Source of the DNA: Candidatus Omnitrophota bacterium
GTDB lineage: Bacteria; Omnitrophota; Gorgyraeia; Gygaellales; JAHJCI01
Reading direction: 5' to 3'
DNA: 7,839 nt
Assembly: GCA_016783355.1 (NCBI GenBank)
Contig: JADHWR010000053.1
Coordinates: 1 to 7,839 of the forward strand
Of the stretch, positions 1 through 5,355 are shown in pieces (within the stretch, counting starts at the first letter, position 1; every line of letters starts with the position of its first letter). Under the pieces are notes generated by a model. It did no database searches, was not told the DNA's origin, and saw nothing but the letters and a program-made list of their open reading frames with translations. Both the position numbers and the translations under genes were made by a program.

Positions 1-10
1 AGGAGAATAA

Positions 11-367
11 ATGAGGCGGGTCGATTGTTTGAAATGTAAACAAAAAACTTCTTGTTGTGATTTTGGGGTATGGGTAGATTTGGAAGAAGCTAAAAAAATA
101 TTATCCCTTGGATTAAAAGGAGATTTTTATCATCTTGAGGAGGATAAAGGTTTTCCTTCCGGATATAAAGTCGGAACGAGCTATGAAGATAATTGCTGTT
201 CTTTTCTTACTCCGGAAGGGCTATGCGCTATTCACAAAGTTGATTACAATTTGAAACCGGTCCACTGTAGAGAATTCCCGTACGAAAACGGAAAATTATT
301 GTCGATTGCAGACGTATTATGCCCGGTGGTTAAATCAAAAAGAAAACCAAAGAAAAAAACTAGATAG
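11..367 (+). CDS. YkgJ-family cysteine-cluster protein (putative Zn/Fe-chelating)
   Basis: This 118-residue cytosolic protein carries the cysteine pattern of the YkgJ/UPF0153 (CxxCxxxCC) family, thought to bind zinc or an iron-sulfur centre; no defined reaction is known to me. Visible ligands are C6-x2-C9 followed by C15-C16 near the N-terminus, then C62-C63, C72 with H75, and C86 in the family-typical C-R-x-F-P context. The C-terminus is a short lysine/arginine-rich tail. The ATG is supported by AGGAG at 1-5, with five bases between. The RRM gene begins only six bases after its stop, so the two are probably co-transcribed. The length is normal for the short members of the family and all expected cysteines are present. 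The family call is good; the metal and function are unknown. Confidence 0.85.
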   Translation: MRRVDCLKCKQKTSCCDFGVWVDLEEAKKILSLGLKGDFYHLEEDKGFPSGYKVGTSYEDNCCSFLTPEGLCAIHKVDYNLKPVHCREFPYENGKLLSIADVLCPVVKSKRKPKKKTR

Positions 368-373
368 ATTAAA

Positions 374-1078
374 ATGAATATTTTTGTGGGTAATTTGTTG
401 TTTGAGGCCACCAAGGCGGATGTAAAAAAGCTCTTTGAAGGTTTTGGGAATGTCGATTCCGTGGTGATCGCGATGGAGAAGGAGAAAAAGGCGCCTAAGT
501 CAAGAGGGTTTGGTTTTGTCCAGATGCCTGATCAGCAGCAGGCGCTCGCTGCGATAGCTGCTCTTAACGGCAAGGAATTCATGGGCCGGGTTCTTAACGT
601 CAATCCGGCGCGTCCTAAGACAGAAGCTCATCGGAGGAGTGGGTTGAGGAAGAAGATGCAGCCGAAGTTTGAGGCTAAAGCCGAACAGTATTCCCGGGGA
701 GACACAGAGCAGAAGAAAACTTGGTTTAGTCCGGTTTTTAACAAGCCGGGGACATATAGAGGCGGCAGGCGCACGCGTAGCTATATAAGTCGGCGAGGTT
801 TAGCCGGAATGCAGGAAGAGACTAAGCCACGGCGCGGGAGCCAAGACAATCCTATGCGGTGGCGCAAAAAGAAAGACCAGGCAAAACCTTGGCAGAAGAG
901 TCCGGGTGAGCATAAACCTTGGAAGAAGCCCGCAGGAGAGGCTAAACCCTGGAGTAAAAGCAGTGAGCGTCCGCAAAAATCAAGGTTTAATCCCTCGATT
1001 TCGCTCGGGATGGTTCGAGGGAATGGTAAGCGGAGTCGAACCAAAAGCCGCGTAAAATCGGGCGGCTATAAACGATGA
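374..1078 (+). CDS. RRM-domain RNA-binding protein with long basic repeat tail
   Basis: The first ~80 residues form a canonical RNA recognition motif: RNP2 is IFVGNL (residues 3-8) and RNP1 is RGFGFVQM (44-51), with the aromatic residues that stack on RNA bases intact. Bacterial RRM proteins of this kind are usually about 80-110 residues. This one has 234, because of a ~150-residue low-complexity tail rich in Lys, Arg, Pro, Trp and Gly. Residues 171-200 hold three 10-residue repeats that each begin KPW. The tail is probably disordered and adds non-specific RNA affinity (inference). No clear Shine-Dalgarno sequence lies before the ATG, which is six bases after the upstream stop, so translation may be coupled. 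Its TGA stop overlaps the ATG of the next, damaged gene (ATGA, 1075-1078). RRM assignment is firm; the target RNA is unknown. Confidence 0.92.
   Translation: MNIFVGNLLFEATKADVKKLFEGFGNVDSVVIAMEKEKKAPKSRGFGFVQMPDQQQALAAIAALNGKEFMGRVLNVNPARPKTEAHRRSGLRKKMQPKFEAKAEQYSRGDTEQKKTWFSPVFNKPGTYRGGRRTRSYISRRGLAGMQEETKPRRGSQDNPMRWRKKKDQAKPWQKSPGEHKPWKKPAGEAKPWSKSSERPQKSRFNPSISLGMVRGNGKRSRTKSRVKSGGYKR
884..973 (+). repeat. Three in-frame 30-bp repeats encoding KPW decapeptides
   Basis: Three consecutive 30-base units (884-913, 914-943, 944-973) inside the RRM gene encode KPWQKSPGEH, KPWKKPAGEA and KPWSKSSERP. Each starts AAACC(T/C)TGG. The third copy has diverged most. Being a multiple of three, gain or loss of units would change tail length without breaking the frame. 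Confidence 0.8.
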
Positions 1079-1370
1079 AGTTAAAGTTAAATGTATATCC
1101 GGTGATTCCGGATATGGACGAGAAGCTTACAGAGATCATCCGGAAAGTAGTGGATAACCGTGCCAAGATTGTTGAGATCCCGAAGATATAGTTCTGGCTG
1201 CTGACTTTGATAATTCATCGTTATTTGAGGAAGTAAAGGATATCTGGATTTCTGCCGGCTGACTAGAGGGCAGTCCCCTTAGTGCTGAATATTATAGCTC
1301 TGTCGGGGATAGTCTCTATGCTCGCGATGCTTCGAATGATCAGGGAAGTGAGGGAGATTTCAATATTTAA
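1075..1370 (+). pseudogene. Damaged small gene (frameshift plus in-frame TGA), unknown function
   Basis: I do not recognise this gene. An ATG overlapping the RRM stop (ATGA) opens a 38-codon frame that ends at TAG 1189-1191. Read one base out of phase from about 1182, the sequence continues in a convincing coding frame (EDIVLAADFDNSSLFEEVKD...), stops at TGA 1260-1262, then stays open in that same frame (LEGSPLSAEYYSSVGDS...) to TAA 1368-1370, directly before the ribosome binding site of the FNT gene. Adding one base near 1182 and reading through the TGA would restore a soluble, acidic protein of about 98 residues. The simplest reading is a gene with a one-base deletion (for example GG to G giving P-K instead of P-E) and a TGG-to-TGA change. 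Sequencing error, programmed frameshift or selenocysteine are alternatives. TGA is used as a normal stop by two other genes here, so general stop recoding is unlikely. Confidence 0.55.
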
Positions 1371-1382
1371 GAAAGGAGCAAG

Positions 1383-2201
1383 ATGGAGAATTTATTCTTA
1401 AGCCCTTTAGAGATATCCAATGCAATTAGTGACATCGGAAAGAAGAAAGCAGCCGCACCGATTTTTGAGTTGGTCATCTTTGGAATTTTAGCGGGGATTT
1501 ATATTGCCTTTGGCGCTAATGTGGCGACAGCAGTATTAAGCGGAGGCACGCTGGATGCGGGCCTGGCCAGGCTGCTTGCCGGGAGCGTCTTTAGCGTGGG
1601 GCTGATGCTCGTACTTATCCCCGGTTCAGAGCTCTTTACCGGAAATATCCTGATGGCGATAGGTTTTATCTACAGAAAATATTCTCTGATTAAGGTCTTG
1701 CGCAATTGGCTGGTAGTTTATTTGGGTAATTTATTGGGGGCAATGATTATTGCCTGGTTGGCGTTTAAATCCGGCTTGTTTGTTCATTCCGGCGCCCTGA
1801 CGGCAATAGGAAATGTCGCGGCCAATATTGCCGAGGCTAAGTTAAGTTTAGGTTTTACCGAAGCGCTGTGCCGGGGAATTCTTTGTAATATGCTGGTTTG
1901 TTTGGCGGTAATTATGTGCATTGCTTCCCGGACGGTATCCGGCAAGATATTCGGAATCTATTTTCCGATTATGACCTTTGTGGCTTCGGGCTTTGAGCAT
2001 TCTGTAGCCAATATGTATTTTTTGCCTGTGGGGCTGATGGTAAAGGGCGAATTTGCCTTGAGATTCTTGGATATCTTCAATAACCTGATTCCCGTGACCA
2101 TCGGCAACATTATCGGAGGCCTTCTGATTGTCTTGCTTCATCCCAAGATTGAAGAAAGAATAGCTGGTATTCTTATAAGACCTAAACCTAGCAAGACCTA
2201 A
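1383..2201 (+). CDS. Formate/nitrite transporter (FNT) family channel
   Basis: A 272-residue polytopic inner-membrane protein of the FocA/NirC/HSC family, homopentameric channels that move small monovalent anions such as formate, nitrite or hydrosulfide with or without protons. Family hallmarks are all visible: GSELFTGN (81-88) with the loop Thr, the signature GFEHSVANM (203-211) with the pore histidine H206, and NLIPVTIGNIIGG near the last helix. About six hydrophobic segments can be traced (roughly 27-52, 64-80, 106-128, 160-181, 188-216 and 236-252). The start is supported by AGGAG at 1374-1378, four bases before the ATG. It follows the damaged gene by 12 bases. Its last residues (KPSKT) and stop are encoded by a 16-bp tandem repeat. 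Which anion it carries cannot be decided from sequence, and no formate or nitrite enzyme is encoded nearby. Confidence 0.94.
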   Translation: MENLFLSPLEISNAISDIGKKKAAAPIFELVIFGILAGIYIAFGANVATAVLSGGTLDAGLARLLAGSVFSVGLMLVLIPGSELFTGNILMAIGFIYRKYSLIKVLRNWLVVYLGNLLGAMIIAWLAFKSGLFVHSGALTAIGNVAANIAEAKLSLGFTEALCRGILCNMLVCLAVIMCIASRTVSGKIFGIYFPIMTFVASGFEHSVANMYFLPVGLMVKGEFALRFLDIFNNLIPVTIGNIIGGLLIVLLHPKIEERIAGILIRPKPSKT

Positions 2202-2225
2202 ACCTAGCAAGACCTAAACCTAGCA
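2178..2225 (+). repeat. Tandem repeat, 3 x 16 bp, across the FNT stop codon
   Basis: Three perfect copies of AGACCTAAACCTAGCA at 2178-2193, 2194-2209 and 2210-2225. The unit itself contains CCTAAACCTA, a smaller internal duplication. The first copy and the start of the second code for the end of the FNT channel, and the TAA stop lies in the second copy (2199-2201). Because 16 is not a multiple of three, the second copy is read in a different phase, which creates the stop. Confidence 0.95.
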
Positions 2226-2302
2226 ATTTTTCGGGTTAATCGGGGAGGCAAGATAATAGAATATTGATTCTTAATACGGGGGTAGCCAGGGGGTAAGAAA
2301 AG

Positions 2303-2671
2303 ATGGAAAAATCTATTTTAGTTATTGATGATGATAGAATGGTAACTTATGCGCTTACTCATTTATTAGCAAAAGAAGGTTATTCTGCTACCACTTCTCA
2401 GGACGGCGATGAGGCCTTGGATGAAGTCTTCAGGCAGGAGCGGTTCGATCTTATTATTTGTGATTTAAGATTGCCGGGGATAAATGGGATTGAGGTGGTA
2501 AAGAGGATAAAGCAACATCTAAAGTCTAGAAACGAATCCGATGTGCCCGTAATATTTATCACTGGCTATACCGATACAGACCTTCATATCAAAGCTCAAG
2601 AGTTAGGCAGGGTAGTTTATAAGCCCTTCGACAATAAGGATCTTCTGGAGAGCATATCAGAATACATATAG
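2303..2671 (+). CDS. Stand-alone response regulator receiver protein (first of pair)
   Basis: A 122-residue cytosolic CheY-like receiver domain with no output domain. The acidic pocket is D9-D10-D11, the predicted phosphorylated aspartate is D54 (CDLRLPG context), the switch threonine is T87 (FITGY) and the conserved lysine is K107 (YKPFD). All the residues needed for Mg-dependent phosphotransfer are present. A stretch after helix 3 (about residues 71-81, HLKSRNESDVP) is several residues longer than in CheY. The ATG is preceded by a G-rich AGGGGG at 2288-2293, nine bases upstream. A second receiver gene follows 12 bases later, so both are probably in one operon. No histidine kinase is present in the window, so its phosphodonor is unknown. 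It could act as a phosphate sink or an adaptor that binds another protein. Confidence 0.93.
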   Translation: MEKSILVIDDDRMVTYALTHLLAKEGYSATTSQDGDEALDEVFRQERFDLIICDLRLPGINGIEVVKRIKQHLKSRNESDVPVIFITGYTDTDLHIKAQELGRVVYKPFDNKDLLESISEYI

Positions 2672-2683
2672 GGAGGTCAAAAT

Positions 2684-3061
2684 ATGGCCAAGAAGATTTT
2701 GATTATTGATGATGATAAGTTAATCGCGATAACCTTGAAGAGATTATTAACTCGAGAAGGATATAGCGTAATTACAGCCCTAAGTGGGGTAAGGGCACTT
2801 GGGTTAATTCAGAGATATGATTTTGATCTGATTATGTCAGATATAAAAATGCCGGCCATGGATGGTATAGAAACAGTTAAAAAAATCAGAGATTACTTAG
2901 CGCAAAACAGCAAAAAACCAATTCCTGAAATCTTTATCACTGCTTATGCAAAAGAGGATATATATCAAAAGGCCGTGGAATTGAATGCCGCTGGATACAT
3001 AGAAAAGCCATTTGATATTAAGGCATTGTTGCAAACCGCAAAAGAAGCCATAGAAACTTGA
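2684..3061 (+). CDS. Stand-alone response regulator receiver protein (second of pair)
   Basis: A 125-residue single-domain receiver about 40% identical by eye to the preceding one. Phosphotransfer residues are intact: D9-D10-D11, phospho-acceptor D53 (SDIKMP context), T86 (FITAY) and K108 (EKPFD). It shares with its neighbour the longer loop before strand 4 (residues 72-81, LAQNSKKPIP), which suggests the pair arose by tandem duplication. A good ribosome binding site (GGAGG, 2672-2676) sits between the two genes, just after the first stop. No DNA-binding or enzymatic output domain is attached, so output must be through protein contact or phosphotransfer. An outer-membrane protein gene follows 52 bases downstream and may belong to the same transcript, but a functional link is only positional. 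Confidence 0.93.
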   Translation: MAKKILIIDDDKLIAITLKRLLTREGYSVITALSGVRALGLIQRYDFDLIMSDIKMPAMDGIETVKKIRDYLAQNSKKPIPEIFITAYAKEDIYQKAVELNAAGYIEKPFDIKALLQTAKEAIET

Positions 3062-3103
3062 CACTGCAGATACGGTAATGTTGGGGAATAGGGCTAAATA
3101 GGA

Positions 3104-3108
3104 AGGAG
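3104..3108 (+). promoter_or_regulatory. Ribosome binding site choosing the GTG start at 3114
   Basis: AGGAG lies five bases before GTG 3114 but only two bases before the alternative TTG 3111. Spacing therefore favours GTG 3114 as the start of the outer-membrane protein. Confidence 0.6.
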
Positions 3109-3113
3109 TTTTG

Positions 3114-3794
3114 GTGCGCAAGTTATTGTTGGCTTTAGGATTAGTTCTTTGCTTGGATACGGCTTCTTACGCAGCGCCATGTTACGGAACAAGGATGCCG
3201 AAAAAAAGAGATTTCTTTGCCGGAACAGAGACCCATTACATTTTCAAAAGATACTTGGAGAATGGCCTCGGTACATTAAGAAGCAAACAGTATCTTTTTC
3301 TCCTATCATACGGAATTTATGATTGGTTATCTTTAGATTTAAAAGTCGGCACAGGTAACATCAGACAGCATCCCTCGGGAAGCGATGAGGTTCATTACGC
3401 ATCCAATTTTGCCGGGGGTTATGGTTTTCGGCTTAAGCTTTATGACCAGCAAGATCTAAAAATGGTTTTTGGATTCCAGCACATCAGCGTTCATCCTGAA
3501 TCCGTAGATTTAGGAAATGTCAGAAACAAGGCTATCTTAGATGATTGGCAGGTTTCTTTTTTAGTTGCACACGATTTTTTGGGAATTACACCTTATTTAG
3601 GAACAAGATGGTCAAGGGTTGACTATATACATCGGGTGGGAAGCACTAGAAAGCGGAGGATGTCAGATTTAACCAAAGACATTGGTTTAATCTTTGGGTT
3701 TGATATCCCGGTTACAAAAAAGACCTGGCTTAATCTAGAAGGCCAATTTTTCGACAGCGAAGCCTTGGCGATCAGCACGAATTGTAGTTTTTAA
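3114..3794 (+). CDS. Predicted outer-membrane beta-barrel protein with signal peptide
   Basis: A 226-residue exported protein that I cannot assign to a named family. The N-terminus is a classic Sec signal peptide: MRK, then a hydrophobic core LLLALGLVLCL, and a likely cleavage after SYA (about residue 20). The mature part alternates short amphipathic segments with aromatic ends (for example YLFLLSYGIYDWLSLDLKVG, WQVSFLVAHDFLGITPYLG, IGLIFGFDIP, TWLNLEGQFF), as in a small beta-barrel of perhaps eight to ten strands, and it ends in the C-terminal Phe typical of outer-membrane proteins recognised by BamA. Two cysteines (mature residue ~3 and near the C-terminus) could form a disulfide. The GTG start is chosen from ribosome binding site spacing. 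It follows the paired receivers, with no terminator evident. Function, pore or structural, is unknown. Confidence 0.75.
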   Translation: MRKLLLALGLVLCLDTASYAAPCYGTRMPKKRDFFAGTETHYIFKRYLENGLGTLRSKQYLFLLSYGIYDWLSLDLKVGTGNIRQHPSGSDEVHYASNFAGGYGFRLKLYDQQDLKMVFGFQHISVHPESVDLGNVRNKAILDDWQVSFLVAHDFLGITPYLGTRWSRVDYIHRVGSTRKRRMSDLTKDIGLIFGFDIPVTKKTWLNLEGQFFDSEALAISTNCSF

Positions 3795-3830
3795 TTTAAA
3801 AAAAAATGAGTATGTTGTAGTTTACTGAAG

Positions 3831-3835
3831 AGGGG
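3831..3835 (+). promoter_or_regulatory. Ribosome binding site for the TTG start of the rRNA methyltransferase
   Basis: AGGGG is five bases before TTG 3841. The first ATG in this frame (3856) has no comparable upstream motif, so the TTG start is preferred, although most family members begin close to the ATG position. Confidence 0.5.
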
Positions 3836-3840
3836 TTGCG

Positions 3841-4578
3841 TTGACCGGGAATTCAATGGTTTTATATGGTAAAAATTCTGTTCTGGAGCGATTAAAAACC
3901 AATCCTAAGAGCATAAGAAAGGTATTCCTGCAGGATAATTTTACCGCACCCAATATAGAAAAATTAATAAAAGCAAATAATATTTCCACAGAGCATTTAT
4001 CTTCCAGAGCATTATCCAGAATTAAACCCGCCAAAGACCTTCAGGGGATAGCTGCCAAAATAGATCGGTTTGAATATTCTTCTTTTTATGATTTGTTTAA
4101 TCAACCCCCCAATGAACAGCCCACGCTTATATTTTTAGATAGAATATACGACCCCCAAAACTTAGGGGCGATTATTCGTACTGCGGCCTGTTTTGGCGGG
4201 CTTGCCGTTGTTATTCCCCGGTTTAAGGCCTGCGAGGTTAATGAGACGGTTTTACATGTTGCTTCGGGAGGAGAAAATTATGTTTCTGTTTCCATGGTTT
4301 CCAATCTTTCCAACGCGATAATCGCTACAAAGGAGCGGGGATATTGGATTATCGGTGCTGAAGTTAGCGATGATGCCGAAGATATAAATAAAGTCTCTTT
4401 GCCATTTCCTTTAGCGATTGTGTTGGGTTCTGAAGGCCAAGGAGTTCGCTATGGGGTAGGTAAACACCTTGATATAAAAGTGCGCATTCCTATGAAGGGG
4501 GCAAAACTTTCGTTCAATGTTACTATGGCTTGTGCTATTTTTTGTCATGAGATTTCCAAGCCACGCCCCCAAATTTAG
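3841..4578 (+). CDS. rlmB: RlmB/TrmH-type RNA 2'-O-ribose methyltransferase
   Basis: A 245-residue SpoU/TrmH-superfamily (SPOUT) enzyme that transfers a methyl group from S-adenosylmethionine to a ribose 2'-OH. RlmB of E. coli modifies G2251 of 23S rRNA, and related paralogues act on other sites. The N-terminal substrate-binding domain starts LYGKNSVLERL (8-18), typical of RlmB, and ends with LQGIAAKI (67-74). The catalytic domain has motif 1 NLGAIIR (N107, R113), motif 2 VLGSEGQGV (194-202, E198) and motif 3 IPMKGAKLSFNVT (216-228, N226), where the usual SLNVS reads SFNVT. These build the trefoil-knot cofactor site and all key residues are present. The TTG start has a fair ribosome binding site; ATG 3856 is the alternative. 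The stop codon overlaps the left end of the palindromic element that follows. RlmB is the best name, but a TrmH-family paralogue with another target cannot be excluded. Confidence 0.85.
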   Translation: MTGNSMVLYGKNSVLERLKTNPKSIRKVFLQDNFTAPNIEKLIKANNISTEHLSSRALSRIKPAKDLQGIAAKIDRFEYSSFYDLFNQPPNEQPTLIFLDRIYDPQNLGAIIRTAACFGGLAVVIPRFKACEVNETVLHVASGGENYVSVSMVSNLSNAIIATKERGYWIIGAEVSDDAEDINKVSLPFPLAIVLGSEGQGVRYGVGKHLDIKVRIPMKGAKLSFNVTMACAIFCHEISKPRPQI

Positions 4579-4713
4579 GGACATCCTTTCAGCCAATCGG
4601 CAGGGTGTCCCCTGGGAAGTAATTCTTTTGTTTTATTTTTATTCTATCTAATTAGGGGACACCCTTATATTCAGCTGAAAGGGTGTCCCTCGATTGGCTG
4701 AAAGGGTGTCCCT
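4577..4713. mobile_element. REP/MITE-like palindromic element with 23-bp inverted ends
   Basis: A non-coding 137-bp unit whose ends, 4577-4599 and 4691-4713, are inverted repeats matching at 22 of 23 positions (T versus C at 4584). It contains five copies of a GGGACACCC-type core in alternating orientation: plus at 4578 and 4656, minus at about 4602, 4681 and 4704. Internal hairpins can form between 4578-4587 and 4602-4611, and between 4655-4666 and 4679-4690. GCTGAAAGGGTGTCCCT occurs twice directly (4674-4690 and 4697-4713). The middle (4618-4654) is AT-rich. No transposase is encoded. This organisation resembles REP/BIME sequences moved in trans by Y1 (IS200/IS605-type, TnpA-REP) transposases, or a small MITE; the mobiliser is inference. 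It abuts the rlmB stop, and its hairpins may end or stabilise that transcript. Confidence 0.75.
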
Positions 4714-4717
4714 GACA

Positions 4718-4724
4718 AGAGGGG
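4718..4724 (+). promoter_or_regulatory. Ribosome binding site choosing ATG 4733
   Basis: AGAGGGG lies eight bases before ATG 4733. The longer in-frame TTG start at 4694 would place 13 codons inside the palindromic element and has no ribosome binding site of its own, so it is rejected. Confidence 0.6.
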
Positions 4725-4732
4725 ATGCTAAG

Positions 4733-5329
4733 ATGAGACGCAAAAGACAAAAATCACCGGTTAAGCCCGTGCTGAATTTTATCTCCGAAGCAGGGATGCT
4801 TAAGCTGGTTAGGCGTTCTGGCTGGTCGGTTCTGGGGATAAAAAATGTAGAATCTGTTGCTGAGCATAGCTTCAGGTGTGCGGTGATTGGTTACGCATTA
4901 GCTCGCATGGAGAAGGTGCCTCCTTATAGAGTATTATTGATGGCCCTTTTTAATGATATTCAAGAGGCGCGCATTACGGATTTACATAAAATGGCTCAGC
5001 GTTATATAGACGGACAGAAAGCTGAGGATGAGGCTTTCTGTGAGCAGATTAGTTCTTTGCCGGAGAGCATAAAAGGGGAGTTGGCAGATATGCGCAGGGA
5101 CTATAAGGTTCAGAATACCAAACAGAGCGTTGTTGCTCGCGATGCTGATATTCTGGAGTGCTTAATTCAGGCAAAGGAGTATTATGAATATGGATTTTCT
5201 CAGGCAACTAAATTTATGAAAAAGGCACCGCGCTTCCTGAAGACAAAAAGTGCGCGAGCGCTCTGGCAGCTGGCAAGAAAGACAAATCTGAACGATTGGT
5301 GGATAAAATTGACCGAGTTCAAACGCTAA
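4733..5329 (+). CDS. HD-domain phosphohydrolase-like protein (HDDC2/YfbR type) with ND in place of HD
   Basis: A 198-residue cytosolic protein of the HD superfamily, closest in pattern to HDDC2/YfbR-like 5'-deoxynucleotidases: an opening MLKLVRRSGWSVLGI (22-36), then ESVAEHSFR (40-48) with the first metal-ligand histidine H45, a second motif at 72-85 (LFNDIQEARITDLH), and ARDADILE (135-142) supplying the last aspartate (D139 or D137). In the family the second motif normally reads HD; here it is N74-D75, so one metal ligand is replaced. The rest of the motif, including E78, R80, D83 and H85, is retained. The substrate, if any, would be a nucleoside monophosphate or similar phosphate ester by family analogy. 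It starts 19 bases after the palindromic element, and a serine protease gene follows after 26 bases, probably co-transcribed. The N-terminal dozen residues are strongly basic. Confidence 0.78.
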   Translation: MRRKRQKSPVKPVLNFISEAGMLKLVRRSGWSVLGIKNVESVAEHSFRCAVIGYALARMEKVPPYRVLLMALFNDIQEARITDLHKMAQRYIDGQKAEDEAFCEQISSLPESIKGELADMRRDYKVQNTKQSVVARDADILECLIQAKEYYEYGFSQATKFMKKAPRFLKTKSARALWQLARKTNLNDWWIKLTEFKR

Positions 5330-5340
5330 CAATTAAGGAC

Positions 5341-5347
5341 AAAGGAG
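5341..5347 (+). promoter_or_regulatory. Ribosome binding site choosing ATG 5356
   Basis: AAAGGAG lies eight bases before ATG 5356. It supports that start over the in-frame TTG at 5296, which would overlap the end of the HD-domain gene and push the signal peptide about 20 residues inward. Confidence 0.7.
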
Positions 5348-5355
5348 AAGCTAAA

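Noticed and set aside
781..1044. An 87-codon minus-strand open frame opposite the RRM tail
   Set aside because: It is a shadow of the repetitive, Lys/Arg/Pro/Trp-coding plus strand; the plus strand has a firm RRM domain in frame.
1021..1062. A T-arm-like GGTTCGACTCC on the minus strand, suggesting a tRNA
   Set aside because: The flanking bases do not form the T stem, no acceptor, D or anticodon arms can be drawn, and the site lies within the RRM coding sequence.
1282..1401. A GTG-started 39-codon frame encoding a hydrophobic peptide (VLNIIALSGIVSMLAML...) overlapping the FNT start
   Set aside because: It has no good ribosome binding site, overlaps the FNT gene by 19 bases, and shares DNA with the better-supported continuation of the damaged gene in another frame. 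It could be a small membrane peptide, but evidence is thin.
2229..2257. A possible promoter (TTTCGG, 17 bases, GATAAT) before the receivers
   Set aside because: The -35 matches poorly; only the -10 is good. Not enough to list as a feature.
4694..4732. N-terminal extension of the HD protein from TTG 4694
   Set aside because: The 13 extra codons are the right arm of the palindromic element, and the ribosome binding site at 4718-4724 points to ATG 4733.
5296..5355. N-terminal extension of the protease from TTG 5296
   Set aside because: It would overlap the HD gene in another frame and bury the signal peptide; AAAGGAG before ATG 5356 is much better placed.
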